A stretch of DNA of 64,000 nucleotides from Capillidium heterosporum (lineage: Eukaryota; Entomophthoromycota; Entomophthoromycetes; Entomophthorales; Capillidiaceae), in assembly GCA_016630905.1 (NCBI GenBank), contig WBMQ01000005.1, positions 1,781,174-1,845,173 on the forward strand. Direction: 5' to 3'. The translations under genes and the position numbers were made by a program. How positions within the stretch are numbered: position 1 is the first letter of the stretch; each line of letters opens with the position of its first letter. Shown in pieces: positions 11,601 to 24,137 of this stretch. The notes under the pieces are model-generated. The model was not told the DNA's origin and did not search any database. It saw only the letters and a list, made by a program, of their open reading frames with translations.

Positions 11601-14600
11601 GTATATAGCAAATATATGAGCACTACTGCTAGTATAACTGAAGGTGTGGATTATAGATATCTATTTGAATTGATGGGATATTTATAAATTTTGGTTTAAA
11701 GCATCGGATTAAAGCCAAAAGCAACTTCCAACCCACCTCAGGTTTCGGATGTCGAATATCGGATCCTAGTATCGATTAGGTGACACGAACTTCTATTTCG
11801 GGTAAAGTATGTACGCTTAAATAGCAGCACAGTTTATAACTTGCTAACCCTAAGCACAGCTTTGTACCTCAACACTAACCAACTATGTTAATTCTGCACT
11901 ATTACTACTCTTTAACAGAAATCCTATCGAGCAAAATTGACTTAAATGGAAGCAATCCGAATTTCAAATTTCCATAAACTATAAAACCAATATTTACTAA
12001 ATAAGCCCAGCTCTTCTAAAGCAGATTTTGCCTGAAAGATGGGGAGCGTTTGAAGACCAACAATTTCACTGATTTTCCTAAACATATAATTTCATTTGTT
12101 GGCCATGGATTTATTAGAAGGATACTAAAAAATGCCTTATAAGGAAGGTGGTGCGGGATGGGGCCGCTCAAGTTTGAACGTTTCTCCTAGATAGTAGGTT
12201 CGAGAACAAATCGAATTAACCCAAACTGGAGTATTGCTACATTTAACTCGTTTCCACTACTCTAGGGACAACAAATTAGACTAGACTTAGCACAAACTAG
12301 ACTAATTGCAAATGAAATAATATGAAATAAAAGTGAAGTGTAAATTAAGAAAGGGGGAGTAGGGGGAATTAAATTGGAAGATAGGTTATGATCTGCTATT
12401 ACAGCCTACTAAAGATGCCGATTCCCTACTGAATATTTACCGCTACAAATTATATTCACAGGCGCCTTAAAAGATGCAGAAATTGGAATACAGGCTGAGC
12501 TAAACGTTCCAGTCAACTAAAGTGTAAAGTGGGTATAAGTTGGACTAACTAATTCAAGCATCTGTTTATTATAGGAAGTGGGTAAACGTTGTTGTGAAGC
12601 TGACGGACAATCCCACCAATAACAATTGAGGATTGTGCACATTGCTTGGTAGGAATATCCCGTAAGGTAGTTGTAACTGAAATTTAGAAGCCTTTTATCC
12701 GGTATATCTTATTTTGGTCGTTGGTAGGAGTGCATAATTGGCTTAATAGATCAAGGTTTGAGTGCACACAGTTGGTAACAGCACTTCAAGATTACCAGGT
12801 TGAGAAAATGGGAAGGTGCATTATCAAAAGTATATTTACCACTTTGTCCAAGGTAGATGTACGCTATCATCAAAGTCCAAATTATAGATGGCACATAGGA
12901 AGTTAAACCAAGCAGAATAAATCCTTCTTGGCGATTGAAAAGTACCTTTATCTCTTTAATCTATATCAAACTATCACTATATTGGTAGTTAAACTAGGAT
13001 AGTACTAGAGTTAGGAAAGGCGATAAAGCTATGGCTACTATAGATATATTTTACTCTGTACTAATTGATAAATTAACATACTAAAATTTCACTAATAGGT
13101 TATTAATTGAGCGGACTGGTACCCTTGAAATTTTGAGTTTATACTTGCATCTCTAAAGAAATTGTACATTAGGTACCTTTCTATATCAATCAACCAGTTT
13201 GAGCAGCATTCAACATAGGGCCAATCACTTAGGTAGCTACCTCTGTTTTAAAACCTAATATACCAACCACAAAATATATTTAGGACATATATCCGCAATG
13301 ACGCTATACTAAAAGCTTTTATGTTTTCTTAAGCTAATACCGAAGCTACCATGTCACCAACCATAAATTGTAGTCTAAATGCCATTTATTACTATCAAAG
13401 TAAGGTGAGGTTATTGCAATTGCTGGATTTCATTGATATCTACCGATAAAAGTTGGATGGTGATCAAAATATACTTAACCACATGTTTTAATGCATAGCT
13501 TCGTATATTAAGTGAACTTAAGATCTAGATATTAAAAATAACCTTTTTACATTGTAAGGTGATGCTAAAGTTTAATTATAAGATTTAGCTTCAAGCCGTT
13601 TTAAACTACCTTAAATTTAGAGTACCTCCCGTTGAGTATATTGATAGTTCAATAGCACCATGAAAAGGTAGTAGGTGAGCATAACTAGTCCAGTTGTTTA
13701 AGCTTTGAAATCGGGGTTGAGACCTGTATAGTTTAAAATAGCTTTTACCTATATGCTGCCACCAATTTTACGATTAGGATGGTAGCACCCTATACCTGCC
13801 TTTTCGATAAATGTTTGCTTTTGCACTACCAGCAAAGAAGATGAGGTTACATGATGAAATATTAGCTTTAGTCCATTTGGGCTGAAAGATAATCCTCCAA
13901 CAGTGCAGTTCTTGAGTGTAGGCTTAGTACTTGCAAAAATACATTTGAATGGAGTAAAGAGGGATATGATATTCTGCTCTGCTCGGTCTAGAACACTGCT
14001 TTGGCTTTATATTAGCACTTGAAAAGATCTACTCCGAGCTTATAGGTGGACTAGTGCCCAACTAGTATTCAGTTTTTACTGGTAGTAACTTTAGTAGTAA
14101 TGGAACCTCGAACTCGCTAGTATTTGCCAATAGAACCAACGGATACTTTATTTGTTTATGTAAACACTTACTAATTTCACTCATCCCTATTCCTTTGGTA
14201 ACGGAATAGCCAAATAACTGAAGATGAGCTGCTGTTCCATAAATAAAGTCCAAATTTAGCAAGTATGACCATAAGAGTGCATGCAAGTTGTTTGGAATCG
14301 ATCAATAGAGATCTATAGATCCATGATAAGGAGATAGGAATTGCAGCATTGAGATAAAAGAAGAATAATAGATAGCTACAACAACTTTTCAATGCAGCAC
14401 TGCCTATCATGCCTCAAAAGTTAAGCCGTACAAGCATCCCGTTAAAAGTTAAGATATACCTAAATGTAAGCCATACAGGACATATATAAATACTTGAGCA
14501 AATATTAATCGATAGATCTAGTACTTTAATAATGTTTGTATAATAATTATTGAAATTTATGCGTACAGCTTCCCTAAAAGTATAGCCTTTACTACAACTT

Positions 14601-14695
14601 ATTCAATACCGACAAAGTTTACTAGATGGAAAGTAAAAAGTAAATGCAAAGTTTATTGTAAAGATGTAACATAACAAAAGGAGAAGGTTAGAGGT
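8695..14695. other. 6-kb gene-poor region between convergent WOPR genes 1 and 2
   Basis: The two flanking genes converge here, so this is not a shared promoter. I find no intact gene. Frames of 60-80 codons occur (for example 10397-10642 and 14062-14410, both minus strand) without recognisable motifs or signs of splicing. 9180-9450 repeats the AACTTTGA-type words also seen at 4.4-4.7 kb. Highly decayed genes may be hidden here. Confidence 0.35.
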
Positions 14696-15727
14696 TTAGA
14701 AAGGCAACTTGCTGAATCTGGACAGACACATAGAATCGGTATCCGACCTACTGCTCATATGTCTCGCTTGAGTAGTATGGACAAAGGATTCAAAAGGTGG
14801 TAGTTTAAGACCATTTGCTTGATCGTTCCTACTGGAGCTGGGTCCCCTCTCTAGTAGGAAGTTTATATTCATGACATTCTCATTTGGTGAGTTGGAGGTG
14901 GTCGTGGTAGGTATCGAGTTGGTATTAGGGTTAGAGTTGCCGTTGTAGTTACCGTTATGGTTGGGGTTTGAGTGAATATAGGGGCTGACGTTGGTAGTGG
15001 TGTTGTAGTCTCTATGGGTATTGGTGCTGGTGTTGTAATCCTTATTTGCATTGGCAGTAGCATTGGAGTTGGAGTTTGGGTTTGAGTTACCATTGGAATT
15101 GCCGTTGGAAGAGTTGTCGTTCAAGTTGAACTCATGGTGCATCTCCACTGGGTAATCCTTCTGTAGGTACAAAGGTAGTTGATGCTTAGGAGCCGGGAAC
15201 AGCTTCCTACAGATCTTGGAGGTGGCTCTATAGCTTTTGATGTACCGGTAGCGTTTGGCGTCATTCAAAAGCTGGTGGTAGTTGGGGTAGTCGGGCCACA
15301 AAGGCGTCTTGGGTAAAACGGGACCGTCGTTGTAGTAGTAGTTTATTACATGAAAGTGTCTGCCGTCGGGGGCTATAACGGATATAGCTCGCTTGCTGAG
15401 GATTTTGCCGTTGCTGGTGGAGGAGGTTGGTTGTTGGCTCGAAGGAGAGCTACCCTTTTTATTTAGGCGTTTGCTGTCATCGATTTCATCGTAGATAAAG
15501 AAGCCATTGACAAATCGCGATTGTGTCCAAACTTTGCCGTCAATCCACCGCTTCATCCCAGTTACCGTCTCGTCGAAAACTATGGTGGCGCCCGCTTCTA
15601 TAGGCATCATCATACGTTCGGTTGGGGTCGGCCTGTTGGTAATCAGCTTGAAGTAGCCTAGGCGACTGGCCTCCACTATAACAAAGGCAGAAAATATGTT
15701 GTCGACCGTGCCTTTGAAGAAACTCAT
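14696..15727 (-). CDS. WOPR-domain transcription factor, copy 2, with Asn/Ser/Thr-rich tail
   Basis: A single-exon gene of 343 residues starting MSFFKGTVDNIFSAFVIVEA. WOPRa carries MKRWIDGKVWTQSRFVNGFF and WOPRb carries LSKRAISVIAPDGRHFHVIN with a basic end (YRATSKICRKLFPAPKHQ). A linker with SSPSSQQPTSSTS separates the halves. Residues about 205-295 are a low-complexity Asn/Ser/Thr tail (NSNGNSNPNSNSNAT and similar), probably disordered and possibly an activation or condensate-forming region. The signature Thr of RWTDG is Ile here (RWID), unlike copies 1 and 3. It runs convergent with copy 1; its own upstream region is the gene-poor stretch to 18.4 kb. A DNA-binding regulator is the likely role; targets are not visible. 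Confidence 0.93.
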   Translation of the reverse strand: MSFFKGTVDNIFSAFVIVEASRLGYFKLITNRPTPTERMMMPIEAGATIVFDETVTGMKRWIDGKVWTQSRFVNGFFIYDEIDDSKRLNKKGSSPSSQQPTSSTSNGKILSKRAISVIAPDGRHFHVINYYYNDGPVLPKTPLWPDYPNYHQLLNDAKRYRYIKSYRATSKICRKLFPAPKHQLPLYLQKDYPVEMHHEFNLNDNSSNGNSNGNSNPNSNSNATANANKDYNTSTNTHRDYNTTTNVSPYIHSNPNHNGNYNGNSNPNTNSIPTTTTSNSPNENVMNINFLLERGPSSSRNDQANGLKLPPFESFVHTTQARHMSSRSDTDSMCLSRFSKLPF

Positions 15728-18472
15728 TTAAGTTTGTCTGAGTTGGATTAAAATTGGAAAGAGAAAATTGCCATCCATCCATTTAAATAGCATATTTTGC
15801 AATACGGATTTGAATGCTTTTGAATTTACTGCACCGACGATTACCAGTGCTCCAAGCAAAACTCCAGTTAATTATGGAAAGTGACCAAAATGAACTGTAC
15901 AAATTTATCTAGAATTTGCATCCAAATTCAATCGGTCAGCCCCAAATTAGGAGAATTATCCAAATTTGATGGAGCAGTTAACTTGTGTCCCAGTTTAGGT
16001 TGTATTTGAATAATAGCTTAGCTTTTATTATAAACTAGTCTAGCTGGCTCACGTTTTAGCCTACTTTTGGTACACCGCCTTAGACGGAATGGGCCTGCTA
16101 GATCTATGTTCTAATTTGGTTTCGTATTATTAGCATTGGATATTCTTGGTTTTCGTTCGATTCCGATCTATAGCCAACAACCTAATTGTAGTGCTGTAGT
16201 GTGAAGGACTTCCTTTTCTATTTAGTTGTGCTGATCAATCCTTTGACAACATCAAGTCAAGTCGCGTCGGCAAGCTCCGTAAAATAGTATAAACATTCCA
16301 AGCAATAGCTGAGGCAGTAAAATTTGTATAGGCGGGGTACCGTTGGCTTTTCAAAAACTCCAACGACTATCGAGGTCGCTTATCATCTACATTTTCGCTC
16401 AAACAGCTGCTTTGATTGCTTAGAAGTTCGATTATTCCAGATCAAAGTCAAAGCCTTAAATCTAAATTTCAATCGGCAATCGTAGCCTTTTTAAGCAACT
16501 TTTTAACCGAAATTAGCTGTGGTTGGTAGTTGACACTTTTAATTAGAAAATGCGGCCAGTTCAAAAGTGCAGACTTGTGGTTTGTAAATTGCTCACAAAC
16601 CTTTGTTTTATGGTGGCTAATTCTATTCCATCCAGCACAGCTGCTCAAACTCTACCTAAATTTGGCTAAACTAATCGATTTCCATATTTGGCACTTGGTT
16701 CAGCTAAAAGCTCAACACAAGGTTTTTTGGATCATTTCTGGTTTTTTGTTAAGATCTGCACTCTAAAATGTGAAAAAGTCGTTCGAAATTAGATGCAGGA
16801 TTTCCTCAAGTAAAGTCACCGAGCCTGGTAATTTAATACCGGACACAGGCGGCAGTCTACGATATTCCAAACAGCTACCACCAAACGTGAGCTTAAATGA
16901 ACCAGGTAGCAAGCCCATATTACAAACCGCTGCCATAGTAACCACTTTGCAGAGATCGTCGGCATAGACGTATATAAGGAAATTCTGGTGTCCTTATCTT
17001 CCTATTGGCCTACATGCCAGTACAAAGTATCCAGATTTTCTTGCAAATAAATTAAGCTAATATTGTGTTTCCAATTATAGATGTAGTTTAGGTAAAGCCC
17101 TGTACAGTTTTACTCAAGTAAATTTGCACATCGTGCCCACCTGAACTGAACTTGTCGATCCATCGGTTTCAAATAAAGTGCATCGTAAAAGCTAAGCGAT
17201 GGTATGCGTGTCATAGTTAGTGGTAGGCTTCCGGAAATTATAAAATCAATTTGGTTACTCTCCGATCTACTTTTTTTAGTATCTTTTCATAAAAACTCAA
17301 GTTCTAGTTGCCATTGACATGCCATCCCCTAACTTTATTTTATAAATAGCTTTGTGATACCTGCTACTTTTGGTAGGCAGCTAATATGTAAACGAAGCTG
17401 GGCTTGGGTGCTGCCACCTTATGATGTTGATAATGATATTGAAATTAAAATTAAAATAAAGTGAATATGGATCTTATAAGCTTTGCATCGTAGCTGTTTG
17501 TGGTAGGCAGGAAATAGTCCAAACTAAGCTATTATTGCTTCCGCCTCATAAAGTTAAGTTTGAGGGTTCGAGTTGGAGTTGATTAAGTTCAAAAACTGGA
17601 GTTTATGTTGTTGAAACTTCAAATGGAAAGTGAGGTTTTTAAACTTTTGTGAAAATTATAGATGGGCTGTATGACAATGAATTGAGGAATAAATTTTTGA
17701 TAAAAGGAGGTGATCAAATAATTGGACTCAAATTTCAAAGCACAGAGCTCTTTGGCCATGTATAAAGTCCCTAGCGCTGCTTTGTACGTACAGCGAGTGG
17801 GGCTTTCTTGTATATTTCTATTTTAGGTTCTAAAGGTTTAAAGTCGGATTTAAGGAGTGCAAGGCTATCAATGCGGAGGCTAAATATAATTGTATTAATA
17901 AATACTTTAACAGCAGTTTAGTTAGATTTTATGGCGGCAACTTTGAGTGGCTTTTTGATATCAAAGTTACCCATAACCTTGACAATTTCTTCTCCAACGA
18001 TCAGCTTTTCCCTATTTTTATGGAGCTGGTTTAAACTTGGTAAGTTAGCTGGATATGCACCTATATTAAAATTTTATAAGCGATATCATCTAATAAGCCT
18101 GAATTCTATCTCCAATGTGATTAAATATAAAGCTTGGTCAAATAAGCGCTATAGTCTGTTTCATTGTATAGGTATATTTCCTTTAGATTATCTATTTATC
18201 AAATTCATTTCTTTGAAGTTATATATAGAGTACATAGTGTATATATTTATATTAAAAGGTATAAGTATTGATAATTCCAACTAATTTCGGTACTAAATAT
18301 TTTGAAAAGTTGCCATGAAATTGTGCCAACCTTTGCCGCCAATAATTTCCAAAAACTAATTCAAACAATAAATTGTAAACTACCTATAAGTAAATTTCAA
18401 TTACAAAATATATACGATCATTTATTAACTCATCGATTTAGTACATTTAGTACAGCAAGTACAGTGAACTAA
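15728..18472. other. Upstream region of WOPR copy 2, no intact gene
   Basis: No intact gene found. On the minus strand about 18050-17926 a protein-like stretch of about 50 codons ends in a stop (it includes VGEEIVKVMGNFDIKKP) but has no identifiable start or family. It may be a relic of the same decayed neighbourhood as the trypsin pseudogene. Confidence 0.3.
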
Positions 18473-19200
18473 CTAAAGATTACACTTGACGAAATCAATA
18501 ATGGAACTTATCCTAGTATAGATACTGGGACGATCTTTCAAAGCGCAATATTCAATGAAGCTATACTAACTAAAGTAGATTTTCCATCAATTTCACCAGA
18601 AATTGAATCACTAGAATCTCTTTGGTAGGAATCCTTACTACCTTTCGAGTATTCAGTATAGTGCTGAGTTTATCCAGGCTAGGGAAAATTTTGCAAGTAT
18701 CGGATTTGAAAATTAGGACCTTGACTTCCATAAATGTCTATATTAAAGCCTTCATTCTTAATCAAGCCTCGCCCAGTTACTTTGAACAAGATACTTTCCA
18801 TATCAGCAAGTTTACTATCACCTAAAGTTATACTCAATTTAGGCCCCGATACCATATCCTACTTCCAGATAGAGACATCATAGCTGACATCAGATAGATT
18901 GAATTTAGAATAGTATACTACGTTTAATATGTTGAAAGTTGCGCCATCATCATTAACTTCGATAGGCAAGCTGATATCTTGATGGTTTTCTAATGCTTTT
19001 CAATCTAAAATCACACTAGAGTCACAGTAGGCAGCCGATATAACAACGTTCGAAATATAAAGAGAGCCTCCACATATGTGACGGTTCTTGTACTCCACGG
19101 AAAGAATCCACAAGTACCTAAATTTAAGTGCTGCTTCGTAGCCTCTTACTATATGTCTGTTAGATTTCCTTTCAAAGCCAGACTGGGCAACTAAAAACTA
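18473..19200 (-). pseudogene. Decayed trypsin-like (S1A) serine protease
   Basis: On the minus strand one frame can be followed for about 220 codons from near 19200. It reads RHIVRGYEA (activation site IVGG with one Gly to Arg), then HICGGSL...VVISAAYC (family CGGSL...TAAHC with catalytic His replaced by Tyr), then DVSYDVSIWK (the Asp segment, Asp kept), then VTGRG. Next comes KDSYQRDSSDS, where the family has DSCQGDSGGP. Here the motif Cys, three Gly and the Pro are changed and the Ser survives. After one 1-nt frame change near 18546 it ends CALKDRPSIYTRISS, the usual C-terminal PGVYTR region. In-frame TGA, TAG, TAG and TAA interrupt it. There is no start or signal peptide in the decayed 5' part. 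Nearly all inferred changes are C-to-T or G-to-A. An intact product would have been a secreted protease; this copy is dead. Confidence 0.85.
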
Positions 19201-22200
19201 GTTCCTTTATATGGATAAAGCAAGGTAGAAACTCTACTTTTAAACTTATGAAATATATAAGGCTATTTTATTTTTATATTAATAAGCTAAATATATTTTA
19301 TTGTTTATACTACTTAGAGTGATGGTAAATCTAATTTAACATGTAGTAATTAGTAGAGAGTGGCAGATTTGGTTGACTTTCTGCCTAATTGACCTCTATT
19401 TGGCTTATAAAGCTAATGAGAGCTAGTGTAAATACTATATTTGTCGTACTCGAGGCCTGCATGAAGATTAGCAAATAGCCTTTTGGACATAATTTCAATA
19501 TATATTATATGAGAGTATAGTCATCCTGTAGCTGCATTAGCCTGAAAAATCCCGTCAGATAGCTTTATATCGACTTATAGAGATTTCAATTACATCTATC
19601 TATCCCTTTTGGGGCAAAGCAAGTGAGTAGGCTTTGCGCATCTTTATAAACTGCCTATTTAGTTTTTAGTATTCATTTTATAGCAGCGTAAACTCCTTAT
19701 TTGATAATTTTCATTGAAATATGATGATAGGAATCTTGGTAAAAGTATATTTATAGTTATGTTGGAGGTAAAAACTTTGGAAATAAACTGAAGATCGTGA
19801 GTTGCAATATATATCCATCTGATATAATCAAGTATTTATCATGTCTTTGAATGATGAGTATAGTGTTCTTAATTATGCTTCTATAATTAAGATGACTTAA
19901 AGAAGATATTGTATAAGTTATATCTTTTGATAACAAACGATCGTATCCACCCCTGTCATCGAAATAAATTTGAACTAGCGGCTTCCAAAAAGAGGATCCA
20001 TATATCCATATATCCATTATTATTATATTTTAAATTGAAGCATTAGCCTCATAGGTGAAGCATATGCTTTTATATAAATCAGGTAGCAGCCAATTTCTCA
20101 GTAATTAGCTTATTTTACTAAGTAACTTTATACTGTTTTTAAGTCCAATTGCACTAAGTTAGTCATAAATACTCTATATTTAAGGTTGTTTGATTTAATA
20201 TACCAGTGTTATCCAATAAATTCTATTAAAAGAAATATATCAATCCTTATGGAAAGAAAACTACGTGGATAATCTAAATTTTATACTACCTTGATCAGAA
20301 ACATTCCTCTCAACTTAAAATATTTTCTAAATTTGGGCAATTTGAAATTACGGATCAATGCCAATTCTAATTTATAAAATTTCCTTAACTATAAAATATA
20401 TTCGTACCATTATAGCTTATAAAAATGTACAAAATTCCTATGATAGATCACTCAGTATGCTTCCCATACCACTGTAGTTGCTTTCCTATGTCTCCGTCTT
20501 TATACAAGGCACGGTTCATTAAAAGTTTCAAACTATTCTAACCACATATTCTACCATATTACCTCCCCCTAGTATAAAGCTGAATGAAGGCCGGCGCTAG
20601 GACACCTAAAATAATGCCTTGGTAGATATAGTGCATGTCATTAAATCTCAATTTGATGGAATTTTGAATAGATTAGGTAAATTTTCGAACTTTAAATACG
20701 GATTATACCTTTTTGCCCAGTACATGTACGCATATAGCTGCTATCATAAGCTACAGATTTTATATCGGCACTTATGTGTTACGGCATCTAAACTTGCCCG
20801 ATTCCTTTTCATCCTTATGCCTACTGTCAATTCGAAACAAATGCTATTCTGCTCAGTATTGAGTAAATCTATCAATGCACCATTCTACAAGAGCACCTGT
20901 GGAATCTATGTGCATCCACTGCATACGATACTGAACACAGCAGAATCTGGCTTGCTTTTATTCATACCACTTATACAAAAGCCTTGATCAAAAGCTTATC
21001 ACGTTATTTTAATAGAATTGCAAACTGAAACTAAAGTTCTAGACTTTTGAATGCTTGGAAGAAGCAAAATTTTTATGCCAGGAAACTTTAAAATTTTTTA
21101 TCTTTAGACAATACAGTTGTTGATGAATTGATATTGGAAAAATTCTATTTATATGCCTTCATGGAGGGTTTCCAATAGTATGCCATAAACCATTAAATTC
21201 TCTTTAATAACTAAGGCTGATATATGTACAGGTGAGCTATTCTGTCCGAAATTAATTGAGAGCAGTGAGTATAGTAAACATAAAATTATAGATACCTTGC
21301 ATAAATGAAGCAGCTAGCTCTTGACAAATTAGATGATTTTCGAATGCAGTGCAGTTACATTTCAAATCAAATATAACATATGTAAATGGAGGATACTATA
21401 CTGGATTGTAACTAATTTAAATCGTATTAGTAACAGACGTTGCATATCTCCAATAAGATTATTTATAGACAAATTTGAAGCATAACCCACCACTCATAAT
21501 CCGCATGTGCATCCATACTAAACATATGGCAACCATAGTTTGGATTGAAAAAATTCATTTAGCTGACAAATGACTTGCACTTCCTCCGTTCGGTATCAGG
21601 CACCAAATTGCAATAAAGATGAAAATTGGACTCTTTTAGGCGAAATACTCCAAGTGATATACATTGGTATTGGAGGATTTGGTTTTCTAGATGTCGGCTT
21701 CACTTTATTAGAAATTAGCGTTGATTTCCATATTGGCCAACATTTCAATTGGTGAACGAAAAAATTAGCTTGATCTCGATAATTAGATTCTATATTGGTC
21801 GTGCGTTTCTATATACTATAAATATATTGGCTAATTTCCGCCTACATGTACTCCTACTTTACAATTGGTCATATTTTAATATAAAACTATTGTATGATAT
21901 CTTTGGGGCGAGGAACAAAGTCGGAGTATAGTGGATAGGAGGAATTTCAAAAGCGATTCGGAAATGTCAAACATTGGCAATTATCACCGCAAAGCATTTC
22001 CAGCTCAATATAGGCAGATACTGGCCATCAAACAGCAATTTCACAACGCTATTCCATTCACATAAGCTATAAGACGAGCTTATTTAAGCTTTTTGTTTCA
22101 CTTTATTGAATATATCGCCCTATTAACCTCAGCTTTCAAAATACAAGTTTTCATGTATTTGTTCCAAATTAAATGGGCTGTAGGTGCAGAATTTCTAAAG

Positions 22201-23147
22201 CAAATCTGCTTGTAAATTTCAGCTATTTCCCATCTAATTTGAAACAAATGGGTAGTGAAGTTATATATATAAATTAGTATAGAGCCTAGGGATGCGAAAT
22301 TTCATTAGTAAAATCGATATACATCGAAGATTGGAGTTGAAATAGACGCTTGCAGCTTACAAAAGTTTAAAAGCCTTTGTATTAAAGAGTATTGTTGATC
22401 AGTTGTGCATCGCTCATATATCCTGAACAAAGTTTTTGCAAACTCGATTGTAGGCTACCCATACTTTTAGAAACAAAGCAGCTCATCACTTGGTGCAGTT
22501 CCCTTTGTTCTAGTTTTGGAGACGAAGCGTTATATTGAACCAAAAATCGGTGGATTTACGGTCATTCTGTCTAGTGGATTAGTTTTTGTTTTTAGGTATC
22601 GCTACCATCAAGCTAGTCAAGTTTATGTTTGGTATATTGATATTTTGTAAATTGATGGTGTGTTCCAACATAATACATAAAATTCCATAAACTAAATAGG
22701 TAAAGCTATTTATAGTTTCGAAATTGAGCAGTGTTATATCCTACCAAGGTGCCTCCAAACTGAAAAAGATATGCTTAGTCCGCCTACCTTTTGCTTAGGC
22801 ATTTAGGGCACTTTTGTAAAAGAATTGACAGAACACCTATATACCTTTGGAAATTTATTCAAGATATTTCATTGGCAGCTGGCATACAGGATGAAAGGAT
22901 GGGACTGTAGATTTAGCCAGCTAAATATGCTTTTTAGAAGATATATCAAAGCAACGATAACTCAATAAGTATAAGTTCCAGATATCTATAGACATTGGAG
23001 TGCTATTGTACAACGAGTACTTTTGCCATAGGACTGTTAATATTATTAGGCATTAAAACATGATGTACTCACATATTTCTAAAGAAAACTATACAATTTA
23101 TCAATTTAAATGTGTCCATTATATCAGTTGGCTTTGAGTTTATTTAT
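19201..23147. other. Intergenic, no intact gene
   Basis: AT-rich region downstream of WOPR copy 3. Frames at 19757-20017 (minus, 86 codons) and 20619-20987 (plus, 122 codons) are the longest; neither shows a family motif, a start context or splice structure I can support. Nothing else recognised. Confidence 0.35.
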
Positions 23148-24137
23148 TTATATGGTAAAGAACGTGTTGATCTCACCGAGCTGCCTACTATCCTCATTTC
23201 GAAATCTCTTCAAATTGAAGGATCGAGTCTGCATCAAGTAATTATCTTGAAACGAACTGCTCAATAAACCATTGGAATTCACATTGCAGATGTCCAATTT
23301 TATAGTAGGGAGCACCAAAGCTTGGTCAATCAAGCTGTTGGGCAGACTCAACGTCTCTACGTTGGAATCGGGTAGAGTTTCCGAAGTCCTCGGCTTGCTT
23401 ACGATGGGAGTATCTATAACTAAGCTTAGGAAGGAGCTAGTCTTTCGAACTTTGGGGGCAGGGCTCTTGGTCTTGACCTTCTTGGTAGTCAGCTTGTTGA
23501 AGTTGACTTCTCTTTTGAAGGTGTAGAACTGTTTGTAACCCCCCAAACCTTTAGCATCACCGAAGCAGCTCAGCTGGAACGGTGAGTTGAGTTTATTGCT
23601 ATGGGCGTCGCACGGTTTGTAGTAGTTGACAAGGTGGATGAAGTTTCCAGTGCGTAGGTCTTTAACAGAGATGGTGCGCTTGTGTAGCGTACTATCAATC
23701 TCATCCATCAGCTGCCTACCCTCCTTAGTCAACATCAACTCCGGTTTGATATAGGCTCTGTTGGATTTGGAATCGGAGTCGACCTGCGTATAGACAAAGA
23801 ATTCGCTGCTCAACCTGGAAGACGACCACTCCCTACCGTCGGTCCACCTTTTGATGTTGGAGGTAGTTTCGTTGTAGATGAATATGGAGCCGGATTGTAT
23901 GCTATGTCGGTCCTTCGATTCCAGGCGCTTGGTAATCATCTTTATTTTGCTGGTCTGGGCAAGTTCGATTAAGAGGAGGGCGTCGTCCACCGTGCCTACG
24001 AATATATTTGTGATGGTATTCATACTATTTTTAATTTCAAAATGGTAAACTTTATCTATATTTAAATTCCACATTTTCTCGCTATATATATCTCGATTAA
24101 TCTGCATCAAAGTTTCGCCCTGTCGGTACATATGCAA
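23148..24137 (-). CDS. WOPR-domain transcription factor, copy 3
   Basis: 329 residues from the first ATG, but the WOPR domain begins with MNTITNIFVGTVDDALLLIE, whose ATG at 24023 gives 291 residues and matches the start of copy 2 (MSFFKGTVDN). I think 24023 is the likelier start, or that the first 38 codons are a leader. WOPRa has IKRWTDGREWSSSRLSSEFF; WOPRb has LHKRTISVKDLRTGNFIHLV, VNYYKP and a basic stretch with LTTKKVKTKSPAPKVRK. The usual NGFF or GGFF after the signature is SEFF here. The tail after residue 240 is Ser/Leu/Asn-rich. It shares strand with copy 2 but is only distantly similar, so the three are old duplicates rather than recent tandem copies. DNA-binding regulator by family. 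Confidence 0.92.
   Translation of the reverse strand: MHMYRQGETLMQINRDIYSEKMWNLNIDKVYHFEIKNSMNTITNIFVGTVDDALLLIELAQTSKIKMITKRLESKDRHSIQSGSIFIYNETTSNIKRWTDGREWSSSRLSSEFFVYTQVDSDSKSNRAYIKPELMLTKEGRQLMDEIDSTLHKRTISVKDLRTGNFIHLVNYYKPCDAHSNKLNSPFQLSCFGDAKGLGGYKQFYTFKREVNFNKLTTKKVKTKSPAPKVRKTSSFLSLVIDTPIVSKPRTSETLPDSNVETLSLPNSLIDQALVLPTIKLDICNVNSNGLLSSSFQDNYLMQTRSFNLKRFRNEDSRQLGEINTFFTI

Noticed and set aside
20619-20987. 122-codon plus-strand frame
   Set aside because: No motif, signal or splice context; such lengths occur by chance here and the neighbourhood is full of decayed sequence.
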